NCBI RefSeq assembly: GCF_034927245.1
Contig: NZ_JAYFQK010000076.1
Coordinates: 1-30,848, forward strand
Direction: 5' to 3'
DNA: 30,848 nucleotides
Source: Desulfitobacterium_A sp034927245
Lineage (GTDB): Bacteria > Bacillota > Desulfitobacteriia > Desulfitobacteriales > Desulfitobacteriaceae
Shown: positions 15,741 to 23,699 of the stretch, piece after piece
Layout: each line of letters begins with the position of its first letter
How positions within the stretch are numbered: the stretch's first letter is position 1
Notes under the pieces: generated by a model
What the model was told of the DNA's origin: nothing
Databases searched by the model: none
Seen by the model: only the letters and a program-made list of their open reading frames with translations
Program-made: the position numbers and the translations under genes

Positions 15741-15778
15741 AAAAACAAGGCATGCACCATTAAATGAAACATACCTTG
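15741..15778 (-). terminator. Terminator of the DUF896 gene
   Basis: On the minus strand CAAGGTATG (complement of 15770-15778) pairs with CATGCCTTG (complement of 15746-15754) with one G-T pair, followed by five T. Confidence 0.7.
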
Positions 15779-15808
15779 CTCTCAGTCTCCTGATAATTCG
15801 CGCTAGAC

Positions 15809-15982
15809 TTATTGATGGGGGCCTTTGACTTGGACTAGGGTTTGGTGAACTTGACCACGAATAAACGCTAAATATTCCTGGCGCAATGCTTCTTGTTCAT
15901 CACGCTCCCATTCTTCAAGTCCAACACTTCTCTGTTTACGGGATAATTCATTAATTCTTTCGATCAAGGTATTTATCTCCAC
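15809..15982 (-). CDS. DUF896 (YnzC-type) small protein
   Basis: This 57-residue gene starts at GTG (15982-15980) with AAAGGAG eight bases upstream. The order of features matches the DUF896 family, whose B. subtilis member YnzC lies in the SOS-controlled yneA-yneB-ynzC operon. An initial helix (IERINELSRKQRSVGL) is followed by an E-rich turn and then EEWERDEQEALRQEYLAFIRGQV. The structure is a small two-helix hairpin and the biochemical role is unknown. The gene has its own minus-strand promoter and terminator, so here it is a single unit, not near lexA. Confidence 0.85.
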   Translation of the reverse strand: MEINTLIERINELSRKQRSVGLEEWERDEQEALRQEYLAFIRGQVHQTLVQVKGPHQ

Positions 15983-16034
15983 ACGAACTGCTCCTTTTCA
16001 ATCGGAAATATTCTATGCATTTCAACCCAAAACT

Positions 16035-16064
16035 ATTATAAGCGAAGGTCTAGTGAAATCTCAA
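16035..16064 (-). promoter_or_regulatory. Promoter of the DUF896 gene
   Basis: On the minus strand TTGAGA (complement of 16059-16064) and TATAAT (complement of 16035-16040) are 18 bases apart. It lies back to back with the thioesterase promoter, the two -35 hexamers only one base apart. Confidence 0.6.
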
Positions 16065-16065
16065 G

Positions 16066-16094
16066 TTGGTCTCGGTATTAAGAAATGATATAAT
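16066..16094 (+). promoter_or_regulatory. Promoter of the thioesterase gene
   Basis: TTGGTC (16066-16071) and TATAAT (16089-16094) are 17 bases apart, and TGA before the -10 makes it an extended -10. Confidence 0.65.
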
Positions 16095-16121
16095 AATTTT
16101 TATGATTGAGGAGGGATAAAT

Positions 16122-16550
16122 TTGTCATTACTTTCAGAGACTAAGCTCAGAGTACGCTATGCTGAAACAGATCAAATGGGCGTTGTTTATCACGCAAACT
16201 ATTTGATTTGGTTTGAAGTCGGAAGGACTGAACTTTTCCGCAACTTAGGATTACCATATACCGTTTTTGAAGATCAAGGTCTGTCGCTCGCTGTCGTCGA
16301 GGCAAATTGCCGATATCGAAAACCTGCAAAATATGATGATGAACTTATCGTTATCACGCGGCTTGATAAATTTACTTCGCGAATAATCACGTTTGGCTAT
16401 CGAGTCATGAAAGGGGATACCCTTTTAACAGATGGAAAAACGTCGCATGTATTTCTTGATAAAGAAGGCAGGGTAGCTGATGTTCGAAAATATCCCGTTT
16501 GGAATGACTTGGGTACAATAATACCCTCCTTAAAAAAGCAACTTTTTTAA
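16122..16550 (+). CDS. YbgC-type acyl-CoA thioesterase (hotdog fold)
   Basis: This 142-residue enzyme would hydrolyse acyl-CoA thioesters in the cytoplasm. The N-terminal motif RYAETDQMGVVYHANYL is the 4-hydroxybenzoyl-CoA thioesterase/YbgC signature with the catalytic Asp. The central helix WFEVGRTELFR and the following beta strands complete one hotdog domain. The start is TTG at 16122, preceded by GAGGAGGG at about seven bases. The nearby ATG at 16102 is out of frame. The acyl substrate cannot be told from sequence. Confidence 0.9.
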   Translation: MSLLSETKLRVRYAETDQMGVVYHANYLIWFEVGRTELFRNLGLPYTVFEDQGLSLAVVEANCRYRKPAKYDDELIVITRLDKFTSRIITFGYRVMKGDTLLTDGKTSHVFLDKEGRVADVRKYPVWNDLGTIIPSLKKQLF

Positions 16551-16569
16551 TAGTTGCTAGGGAAAGTCC

Positions 16570-16598
16570 TTGAATTAAATATGTCCTCATGGTATTAT
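16570..16598 (+). promoter_or_regulatory. Promoter of the 40-residue gene
   Basis: TTGAAT (16570-16575) and TATTAT (16593-16598) are 17 bases apart. The -10 element lies in the left arm of a perfect palindrome and the predicted start (about 16605) lies in its right arm. Confidence 0.6.
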
Positions 16599-16611
16599 GT
16601 ATACATAATAC
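16592..16611. promoter_or_regulatory. Perfect 20-bp palindrome, probable operator
   Basis: GTATTATGTATACATAATAC reads identically on both strands with no central gap. It overlaps the -10 and start point of the promoter at 16570-16598 and ends two bases before AGGGGG, the ribosome binding site of the next gene. That position is typical of a repressor site. The repressor is not identified. Confidence 0.65.
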
Positions 16612-16627
16612 AACAGGGGGTGTTCCG

Positions 16628-16750
16628 ATGTATCTCGTCACATGGATTGAGGGAGAAGAGGTAAATTATCGATTGGTCAGCAAGAATGATCTTGCAGTCC
16701 TGATGAAGACCATCGGACAACATGTTATTGTTCAGAAGTTAGCGTCTTAA
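16628..16750 (+). CDS. Small protein of 40 residues, function unknown
   Basis: An ATG at 16628, with AGGGGG about eight bases upstream, opens a 40-codon gene ending in TAA at 16748-16750. It is followed 35 bases later by a strong terminator, and it has its own promoter and a perfect palindrome over that promoter. This complete transcription unit is good evidence that the gene is real. The product starts Met-Tyr-Leu-Val-Thr-Trp, is soluble and mixed in charge, and has no cysteine. I do not recognise a family. Confidence 0.7.
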   Translation: MYLVTWIEGEEVNYRLVSKNDLAVLMKTIGQHVIVQKLAS

Positions 16751-16785
16751 ATTAGCTTGAAAATACAATGTCTAATGACTTTAAT

Positions 16786-16820
16786 GAGCTTACTTAAACA
16801 GTAGGCTCTTTTTTATTTTT
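16786..16820 (+). terminator. Terminator after the 40-residue gene
   Basis: GAGCTTACT (16786-16794) pairs with AGTAGGCTC (16800-16808) with one G-T pair, followed by TTTTTTATTTTT. Confidence 0.85.
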
Positions 16821-16960
16821 ACAATTCTGCCTATTATTAAAAATTTCTTTCTGATCTTTATTCAAAGCAGGGAACAAAGGTAATTGTCCCGAATAAACAT
16901 AAGATGCCGATAACATCGGTACTTTTGTAAATACTTTACTCTTAGTAAGGAGGACTTAAT

Positions 16961-17815
16961 GTGTCTTTTGTTACGGTGGTGGACAGTTCCGCAGATATTC
17001 CTTTAAATGTTGCTCGGGAAGAAGGAATTGTTGTTATTCCAATGCCCGTAAATATTAATGGAAAAACCTTTTTCGAAGGGGTAGATGTTTTTCCGGATGA
17101 ATTTTATCCTCAATTTAAATCATTCCAAGAATTGCCGAAGACTTCACAACCCAATCCCGGAACAATTAAGGAAACTTATGAGAAAGTCATCGCTAACGGG
17201 GATGAGGTTGTAGCGATTCATCTTTCCTCGGGTTTAAGTTCAACCTATGCTACAACTTTGATGGTGCGGGATATGTGTAGCGCTCCGGAAAAAATACATA
17301 TTATAGACAGCTTGGGGGCTTCTTGGGGTTATGGTTTATTGGCACTGCTGGTAAATCGTTATTTGAAAACTTCACCTTCATGGGACGAGGCGGAACCTCG
17401 TATCCTGCAGATGAGAAATCAAATGCGGTATACATTTACCCTGGATACCCTTGAATATTTAGTAAAAGGGGGACGAGTGAGTAAAACGGCTGGTTTTATT
17501 GGCGGACTTCTTGATGTAAAACCGGTATTAGAGGTTACTCCTGATGGACGATTAGAACCCTTTGCTAAAGTTCGTTCTCGTAAAGCGGCTTTGCGTAAAC
17601 TCATCGAGGTTATGGTTGAAGAAATTGATCATCCAGAAGAACAAATTATCGGAATTTCTCACTCCTATTGTTTAGCAGAAGCACAAGCATTTGCTGAAGA
17701 AATTCGTAAACATGTTAATGTAAAGGATATTATGATCAGTGATATCGGTTGTGTTGTAGGAAGTCATACCGGCCCCGGTACAATGGCTTTATTCTATACA
17801 CGTATTCATAAATAA
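16961..17815 (+). CDS. DegV family fatty-acid-binding protein (FakB-like)
   Basis: DegV proteins bind a fatty acid. In Firmicutes the FakB members present it to the kinase FakA for phosphorylation and entry into phospholipid synthesis. The 284-residue product shows the family landmarks VVDSSADIP at the N-terminus, KTSQPNPG near 64, HLSSGLSSTYAT, and the C-terminal VVGSHTGPG. The start is GTG at 16961 with AAGGAGGA at about seven bases. The overlapping ATG at 16959 is out of frame. No fakA is in this window. The next gene follows after 39 bases. Confidence 0.92.
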   Translation: MSFVTVVDSSADIPLNVAREEGIVVIPMPVNINGKTFFEGVDVFPDEFYPQFKSFQELPKTSQPNPGTIKETYEKVIANGDEVVAIHLSSGLSSTYATTLMVRDMCSAPEKIHIIDSLGASWGYGLLALLVNRYLKTSPSWDEAEPRILQMRNQMRYTFTLDTLEYLVKGGRVSKTAGFIGGLLDVKPVLEVTPDGRLEPFAKVRSRKAALRKLIEVMVEEIDHPEEQIIGISHSYCLAEAQAFAEEIRKHVNVKDIMISDIGCVVGSHTGPGTMALFYTRIHK

Positions 17816-17820
17816 TATAT

Positions 17821-17838
17821 GTATTATGTTTATAATAT
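17821..17838. promoter_or_regulatory. Interrupted palindrome before the carboxypeptidase gene
   Basis: TATTAT and ATAATA flank GTTT in GTATTATGTTTATAATAT (17821-17838). The left arm GTATTATG is identical to that of the palindrome at 16592-16611. It also contains TATAAT and ends a few bases before the ribosome binding site. Confidence 0.4.
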
Positions 17839-17854
17839 CTAGGGGGACACAGCC

Positions 17855-19120
17855 TTGAGAATCATTACTGCTCTTGTATGCACCATCTTGATCCTTCTTA
17901 ATAGTGTTCCTCCGGTCTATGCAGTGTCGAGTTCTGATCCGCCTGAAATACGTGGAGAAGGAGCTTACCTGATTGATGTTCAATCTGGGCAGACGTTATA
18001 TAGTAAAAATGGTGATGAACTTTTCGCACCGGCAAGTACGACTAAGATTATGACCGGATTATTAGCTATTGAGAAGGGTAATCTTGACGATATTGTTACT
18101 CTAAGTTCGACTATGCTTGATTATCAAACCGTTTATGGTACACGAATCTACCTCGAACCAGGAGAACAAATGTCTTTGCGAGATCTTCTGTATGCATTAT
18201 TGCTTAACTCAGCAAATGATGCTGCAGTTGGTATCGCAGAACACATTGGGGGAAGCCTTGATCAATTTGTGTCCATGATGAATGTGAAAGCGAAGGATTT
18301 AGGCTTAACGAATACGACCTTTAAAAATCCCAGCGGGCTTTCTGAAGAGGGGCATATGACAACGCCCCATGACCTAGCCCGCATAGCTCAAGCAGCATAT
18401 GCAAACCCGATTTTCCGAGAATATATTCAAACTAAAAGGCATACTATAACCCGCTCCAAACCCGATGTGCCGACTGTCATGATCAATGAAAATAAACTTT
18501 TAAGTGAAAATCCTTATGTTAATGGAATGAAAACGGGTTATACGGCAGCCGCAAAGAATTGCCTGGTGGCCTCAGCTTCGAAAGATGGTCGAGAGCTGAT
18601 AGGCGTAATCCTTAAGTCACCGGGTCGAGAGATTTACAGTGATATGGAGAATCTTCTTGATTATGGTTTCTCCCAATTCCAGACAACGGTTAATAAACCT
18701 GCCGGAAGTGCTATTGCTAAAATGACAATTGGGTCAGAAGAAATTAACATGTTATCTGTCTCACCCATCTATACTACCCGAAAAGTGGGTGAAACAGTTT
18801 CAGAGCCGACTCTAAAAATTATTCCCTTAGAGACAAACGTAACAGAAATTGAGCAAGATCAAACGGTTGGAACGGTCGAGGTCTGGAATGGCAATGAGAA
18901 GACCGGAACGATTTCACTAATATCTGATCGAAGTGTAAAGCCGAAACAAAGTCTTGGAAATAATTATCAAAGGGTAATTTTCCTTATATTGTTTGTATTT
19001 TCGGTGATAACCCTTCTTTTCGTTCAGAGCAAAAGAAGCGCTGTCCGTAAACTCCGATGCTCACGTTCAAAGAAAAAGGAAGCTCAACTTCAAAAAGCGA
19101 AAAATACGGATTTAATATAG
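17855..19120 (+). CDS. D-alanyl-D-alanine carboxypeptidase (DacF/PBP5 type)
   Basis: This penicillin-binding D,D-carboxypeptidase trims the terminal D-Ala of peptidoglycan side chains outside the membrane. The 421-residue product has a signal peptide (about 1-23, cleavage after VYA), then S61-TTK, S119-A-N and K226-T-G in the correct order, followed by a C-terminal beta domain. A hydrophobic segment near 375-397 followed by a strongly basic tail probably anchors it. The start is TTG at 17855 with AGGGGG about nine bases upstream. In spore formers, DacF-type enzymes control cortex cross-linking. A vegetative DacA role is also possible, so I give no symbol. Confidence 0.93.
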   Translation: MRIITALVCTILILLNSVPPVYAVSSSDPPEIRGEGAYLIDVQSGQTLYSKNGDELFAPASTTKIMTGLLAIEKGNLDDIVTLSSTMLDYQTVYGTRIYLEPGEQMSLRDLLYALLLNSANDAAVGIAEHIGGSLDQFVSMMNVKAKDLGLTNTTFKNPSGLSEEGHMTTPHDLARIAQAAYANPIFREYIQTKRHTITRSKPDVPTVMINENKLLSENPYVNGMKTGYTAAAKNCLVASASKDGRELIGVILKSPGREIYSDMENLLDYGFSQFQTTVNKPAGSAIAKMTIGSEEINMLSVSPIYTTRKVGETVSEPTLKIIPLETNVTEIEQDQTVGTVEVWNGNEKTGTISLISDRSVKPKQSLGNNYQRVIFLILFVFSVITLLFVQSKRSAVRKLRCSRSKKKEAQLQKAKNTDLI

Positions 19121-19175
19121 CGAGAACGTCATAATTATACATGATGCAATCATAGTCAGGAGTTGAATAAGGGGA

Positions 19176-20513
19176 ATGTCCAATAGTTTTAAGGATAAAA
19201 AAGTCGTTACCTTAGCCTATGGGTGTCAAATGTCTGAGCGAGACGCTGAAACGTTAACAGAAATTTCTGCTCAGGAGGGATATTCACAAACCAATGATTT
19301 GGAAAGTGCTGATCTTATCATTATCAATACGTGTTGTGTCCGTGAAAGTGCTGAGAATAAGATTCTCGGAAAGATTGGCGAGCTGAAAAGGCTTAAGGAA
19401 AAAAATCCTCGTTTAAAAATTGCCGTATCAGGATGTATGGTACAACAACCGGGCGCACTTGAACGGTTACAACATAGGGCCCCCCATGTTGATATCTGGA
19501 CAGGGACACATAATCTTTCGGAATTCGGTTGCTTTATCCGGCAAGCTGAGGAGGATCAAAAGGTTGCGGAGGTATGGAAGGAACCTGGCCCTGCTTTAGA
19601 AGCCACTCCCCTAGCTGAGAAAGGTAAGTTAAAGGCTAACGTTAATATCAGTTATGGCTGCAATAACTTTTGTACGTACTGTATCGTACCCTATGTTCGG
19701 GGAAGAGAACGAAGCCGAAAGCCGGAAGACATTCTCCGCGAGGCTCAAAAACTCGTTGAGTCAGGATGCAAAGAAATTACCTTGCTGGGACAAAATGTTA
19801 ACTCATATGGCCAAGATTTAGATATGACTTATGATTTTGCGGATTTACTGAAAAAAGTTGATGAAATTCCGGGGCTTTTGCTAATCCGCTTTTTAACGTC
19901 CCATCCCAAAGATCTTTCGGACAAACTCATTGAAACTGTTGCGGCGGGAAAACATCTATGTCCACATTTTCATCTTCCCATCCAGGCCGGAAGTAATGAA
20001 ATTCTTAAACGAATGAATCGCAAGTATACACGGGAATACTATCTGGAACGTATCAAAAAAATTAGAGAGATTATTCCGGAGTCAAGCATTACTACAGATA
20101 TTATCGTCGGGTTCCCGGGGGAGACAGAGGAGGATTTTGAACAGACATTAGATATCATTGACAAAGTTCATTACAGCCAAGCCTTTACCTTTATGTACTC
20201 CAAGCGTTCGGGAACACCCGCTGCAAAGATGAAAGACCAAATTCCCCTTGATGTTAAGAAACGACGGCTCCAGCAGCTTATGGATTTACAGAATGATCAA
20301 AGCTTGGAATGGAGAAAGAAAATGCTGGGTAAGAACTACGATGTTTTAGTTGAGGGACCGAGCAAATCAAATCCGGATCGTTTGACAGGCCGTACCGCCG
20401 GTAATGAGCTTGTGGTTTTTCCCGGTGATCCCGCTCTTAAAGGTTCTCTTGTAAAAGTGCATATGATGGAAGCACATTCATGGACACTTTTAGGCGAAAT
20501 TATTAAGGGCTAA
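19176..20513 (+). CDS. miaB: tRNA-2-methylthio-N6-dimethylallyladenosine synthase MiaB
   Basis: This radical-SAM methylthiotransferase adds the 2-methylthio group to i6A37 of tRNAs, acting after MiaA, which is also in this window. The 445-residue length is standard. The N-terminal MTTase domain has Cys17 (YGCQM), Cys53 (NTCCVRES) and Cys87 (SGCMVQ) for one cluster. The radical-SAM motif CNNFCTYC supplies Cys162, Cys166 and Cys169 for the other. A TRAM domain ends the protein. The signature NTCCVRESAENK fits MiaB rather than MtaB or RimO. The start is unusual: AGGAG is 13 bases away and GGGG only one base away, yet no better in-frame start exists. Confidence 0.95.
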   Translation: MSNSFKDKKVVTLAYGCQMSERDAETLTEISAQEGYSQTNDLESADLIIINTCCVRESAENKILGKIGELKRLKEKNPRLKIAVSGCMVQQPGALERLQHRAPHVDIWTGTHNLSEFGCFIRQAEEDQKVAEVWKEPGPALEATPLAEKGKLKANVNISYGCNNFCTYCIVPYVRGRERSRKPEDILREAQKLVESGCKEITLLGQNVNSYGQDLDMTYDFADLLKKVDEIPGLLLIRFLTSHPKDLSDKLIETVAAGKHLCPHFHLPIQAGSNEILKRMNRKYTREYYLERIKKIREIIPESSITTDIIVGFPGETEEDFEQTLDIIDKVHYSQAFTFMYSKRSGTPAAKMKDQIPLDVKKRRLQQLMDLQNDQSLEWRKKMLGKNYDVLVEGPSKSNPDRLTGRTAGNELVVFPGDPALKGSLVKVHMMEAHSWTLLGEIIKG

Positions 20514-20590
20514 TTAATCAATGGGGAACCGTAAACCGCTCTAGCAGGAATCTCTTAAATAGTGTAGAATAGATCAATGGAGGTGTATCA

Positions 20591-21001
20591 ATGACAGCGG
20601 ATATCTTAGAAAAAGCCGAAATCCTAGCAGCAGCAATTGCTCAAAGCGGGGAACTAAAAGAATTAAGAACAAGCGAAGAAGCAATGCTGGCAGATGAACA
20701 AGCAAAGGGAATCATTGACGAATTTAATCAAGAACAACAACGGGTATATGCTCTTCAATCAGAAGGCAAAGAACTTTCGGAAGAGGAAAAAAAGGCCATT
20801 GATGAGATGGAGCAGCGGGTTGTAAGTCATGCCCTAATTGCCGCCTATTTACAGGCTCAAGATCGTTTTACGCAGATGCTGGATAGTGTTAACTCTGTTT
20901 TAGCAAGTGCAATTGCAAATGGCCAGGATAATGCCAGTTGTTCTTCTTGTGGATCAAGCTGTGGCGAGAGCCATGGCGGATGCAGCTGTGGCGGCTGCTA
21001 A
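20591..21001 (+). CDS. YmcA/YlbF-family protein with cysteine-rich tail
   Basis: The 136-residue product is mostly helical and fits the Com_YlbF family. In B. subtilis, YmcA, YlbF and YaaT form a complex that binds iron-sulfur clusters and affects RNase Y-dependent RNA processing, competence, biofilm formation and sporulation. B. subtilis ymcA lies between miaB (ymcB) and mutS, the same place as here, so I read this as the YmcA-side member. The C-terminal 20 residues contain six cysteines (117, 120, 124, 131, 133, 136) in a Gly/Ser-rich tail, suggesting metal or iron-sulfur binding. AGGTG/GGAGG precedes the ATG. A hairpin separates it from mutS. Confidence 0.82.
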   Translation: MTADILEKAEILAAAIAQSGELKELRTSEEAMLADEQAKGIIDEFNQEQQRVYALQSEGKELSEEEKKAIDEMEQRVVSHALIAAYLQAQDRFTQMLDSVNSVLASAIANGQDNASCSSCGSSCGESHGGCSCGGC

Positions 21002-21037
21002 AGTTCTTTAAGGCATTTAACACCTATAACGAAAAAG

Positions 21038-21064
21038 AAGGGAAGAGTTGAATGCTCTTCCCTT
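21038..21064 (+). terminator. Hairpin between the YmcA-like gene and mutS
   Basis: AAGGGAAGAG (21038-21047) pairs perfectly with CTCTTCCCTT (21055-21064) across a seven-base loop. No T run follows directly on the plus strand, so it may attenuate or be an RNA processing site rather than a full terminator. Confidence 0.4.
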
Positions 21065-21121
21065 AAGAATATTTCCGCTGTTTTTTCCTTCCTAACTTTA
21101 TACTTTGGAGGATTATGATCA

Positions 21122-23671
21122 ATGACAACTCCAATGATGATTCAATATAAATCCATAAAATCACAAGTTCCCGACGCCATATTATTTTTTCGCCTTGGGG
21201 ATTTTTATGAAATGTTTGGGGATGATGCCCTCACAGCTGCACCTATCTTAGAAATTGCCTTAACCGGGCGAGAAGCGGGTGGGGGCGAGCGTACTCCGAT
21301 GTGCGGTGTTCCCTATCATGCTGTCGAGAATTATTTGGGTAAGCTTGTTTCTGCCGGCTACAAAGTCGCGATTTGCGAGCAAGTTGAAGACCCGCGTACG
21401 GCGAAAGGAATTGTTCGCCGAGAAATTATTCGTATTGTTTCACCCGGGACCGTTGTAGATTCTATAGCGGATAGGAAAAATAATTATTTAGCTTCAATTT
21501 TTCATGAAAATAATTGGGGCTTGGCTTTTCTTGATGTCTCCACCGGGGAATTCACGATTTTTGAAAATGCATCATTAGATATTATACTTACAGAATTATC
21601 AAGAATTCAGCCGGCCGAACTTGTTATTCCTCCGGAACTTGTTCGTTTGAAACATTGGCGGGGGTATTTTATCACAACACGAGATCGTAACTCTTTTACG
21701 CAGACGGATGCTGTCTATGATCGCTTTAAGCAACAACACGCTCTTCTTGATGAGTCACCCGCGGCTGCCAAAGCGGCTAATGCTCTTTGGAAATATCTCG
21801 GAGAGACTCTTCCGGGGAATGAACTAACTCATTTCCTTGAGATAAAGATATTCCAGCCAGATCAGTGGATGATCCTTGATCAGTGGACACGCCGCAATCT
21901 TGAACTCACGGAACCGCTTCGAGGGCAGGGCAAGAAGGGAACACTCCTATCCGTTCTCGATCTGACAAAAACAGCCTTTGGAGGACGCCTTTTAAGGCGG
22001 TGGATTGAACAGCCTCTTCTTTCAAAATCCGAAATTGATCATCGTTTAGATATTATAGAAGTTCTGACGGAGGATAGTTTTTTACGCGGGGATTTAGCTC
22101 AATTGCTAACGGGAATCTATGATCTCGAACGTTTAATGGGTAAAGTCGCCTTCGGAACCGCTCATGCTCGTGATCTTCTCGCCTTAAAGCAGACTTTAGC
22201 CGTTTTACCTAAAATTTGCTCAGCCCTTTGTGCCTGTAATGCGGATAACTTAAAAAACTATATTGACCATCTCACAGGATTAGATGAATTGGCCGAGGAG
22301 CTTGAGAATGCCCTTAATCCTGAAGCCCCGCTTTCGTTAAAAGAGGGGAATCTTATTAAAACGGGTTACTCTGCTGAAATTGATAATCTCAGAGGAACGT
22401 CTTCAGGAGGCAAAGACTGGGTTGCCCAACTAGAAGCTCAAGAAAAGGAACGCACAGGAATTCGCTCTTTAAAGGTGGGTTATAATAAGGTATTTGGATA
22501 TTATATCGAAGTTACCCATGCTAATGCTCAATCCGTGCCTCCGGAATACATCCGTAAACAAACCTTAGCGAATGCCGAACGGTACATCACTCCTGAATTA
22601 AAGGAATACGAACAGAAAATCTTGGGAGCTGAGGATAAACTTATTCAGCTGGAGTATCAACTCTTCTTAGAACTGCGTGAGGATGTACGAAAACATATCC
22701 CCCGAATTATGGATGCCGCCCATGCACTTGCGGAGATCGATGTTTTTGTCGGTTTAGCTGAAGTGGCCATCCGAAATCATTATGTCCGGCCTGAGATCAC
22801 GCAGAACGGAAAAATTCAAATCATTGAAGGGCGCCATCCTGTGGTGGAAAATATGCTCGAGGATGGGAGCTTTGTTCCCAATGATACGCTTCTCACCCGT
22901 TCTCAACATCTTGCCCTGATTACAGGTCCTAATATGGCAGGAAAGTCAACCTATATGCGACAGGTTGCTCTAATCGTGCTCATGGCTCAAATCGGAAGCT
23001 TTGTTCCGGCAGATAAAGCCAGCATCTCAATTGTTGACCATATTTTCACTCGTGTTGGAGCTTCAGATGATCTGGCTTCCGGACAAAGTACGTTTATGGT
23101 TGAGATGCGTGAGGTAGCCTATATTCTTCATCATGTTTCAGAACATAGTCTTGTAATACTTGATGAAGTAGGGAGGGGAACAGCAACTTTTGACGGGTTA
23201 AGCATAGCTTGGGCTGTTACGGAATACTTGGCTGATCAGAAGATTAAACCAAAAACATTATTTGCTACCCATTATCATGAATTGACCTCTTTGGAAGATA
23301 ATTCACCTGGGATTTTTAACTTACATGTCGGTGTTCGTGAGAACGGGGAGGATATCATCTTTCTCCATAAAATTCTTCCCGGCCGTGCCGATCGAAGTTA
23401 TGGTATTCAAGTAGCAAAACTTGCTGGGCTGCCTGCACCTCTCTTGCAAAGGGCAAGATCAATTCTAGAGGGACTCGAAACGTCATCTTCACAGAAAGAA
23501 AAATCCTTCAGACCTGAAACAGCAACCCAACTTACGTTATTCGAGCCACCGACAGTACATCCCTTGCTGCGTGAAATTTCCGAGATCAATATAGATGATT
23601 TAACACCTCGCCAAGCCCAGGAATATCTCTATGATTTGCGTGAACGCATTAAAGCTCTAGAAACCTTGTAA
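21122..23671 (+). CDS. mutS: DNA mismatch repair protein MutS
   Basis: This is the mismatch-recognition ATPase of postreplicative repair. The 849-residue length is typical of MutS1. The N-terminal FRLGDFYEMFGDDA contains the Phe-x-Glu pair that contacts mismatches. The C-terminal ATPase has Walker A GPNMAGKST, the Walker B region VILDEVGRGTATFDG and ATHYHELT. The tail (LTLFEPP and the following helix) is normal for the family. TTTGGAGG stands about ten bases before the ATG. mutL lies about 3 kb downstream, separated by two unrelated enzyme genes. Confidence 0.98.
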   Translation: MTTPMMIQYKSIKSQVPDAILFFRLGDFYEMFGDDALTAAPILEIALTGREAGGGERTPMCGVPYHAVENYLGKLVSAGYKVAICEQVEDPRTAKGIVRREIIRIVSPGTVVDSIADRKNNYLASIFHENNWGLAFLDVSTGEFTIFENASLDIILTELSRIQPAELVIPPELVRLKHWRGYFITTRDRNSFTQTDAVYDRFKQQHALLDESPAAAKAANALWKYLGETLPGNELTHFLEIKIFQPDQWMILDQWTRRNLELTEPLRGQGKKGTLLSVLDLTKTAFGGRLLRRWIEQPLLSKSEIDHRLDIIEVLTEDSFLRGDLAQLLTGIYDLERLMGKVAFGTAHARDLLALKQTLAVLPKICSALCACNADNLKNYIDHLTGLDELAEELENALNPEAPLSLKEGNLIKTGYSAEIDNLRGTSSGGKDWVAQLEAQEKERTGIRSLKVGYNKVFGYYIEVTHANAQSVPPEYIRKQTLANAERYITPELKEYEQKILGAEDKLIQLEYQLFLELREDVRKHIPRIMDAAHALAEIDVFVGLAEVAIRNHYVRPEITQNGKIQIIEGRHPVVENMLEDGSFVPNDTLLTRSQHLALITGPNMAGKSTYMRQVALIVLMAQIGSFVPADKASISIVDHIFTRVGASDDLASGQSTFMVEMREVAYILHHVSEHSLVILDEVGRGTATFDGLSIAWAVTEYLADQKIKPKTLFATHYHELTSLEDNSPGIFNLHVGVRENGEDIIFLHKILPGRADRSYGIQVAKLAGLPAPLLQRARSILEGLETSSSQKEKSFRPETATQLTLFEPPTVHPLLREISEINIDDLTPRQAQEYLYDLRERIKALETL

Positions 23672-23699
23672 TCTTAATCAAGGATTGGAGGAATTTTTA

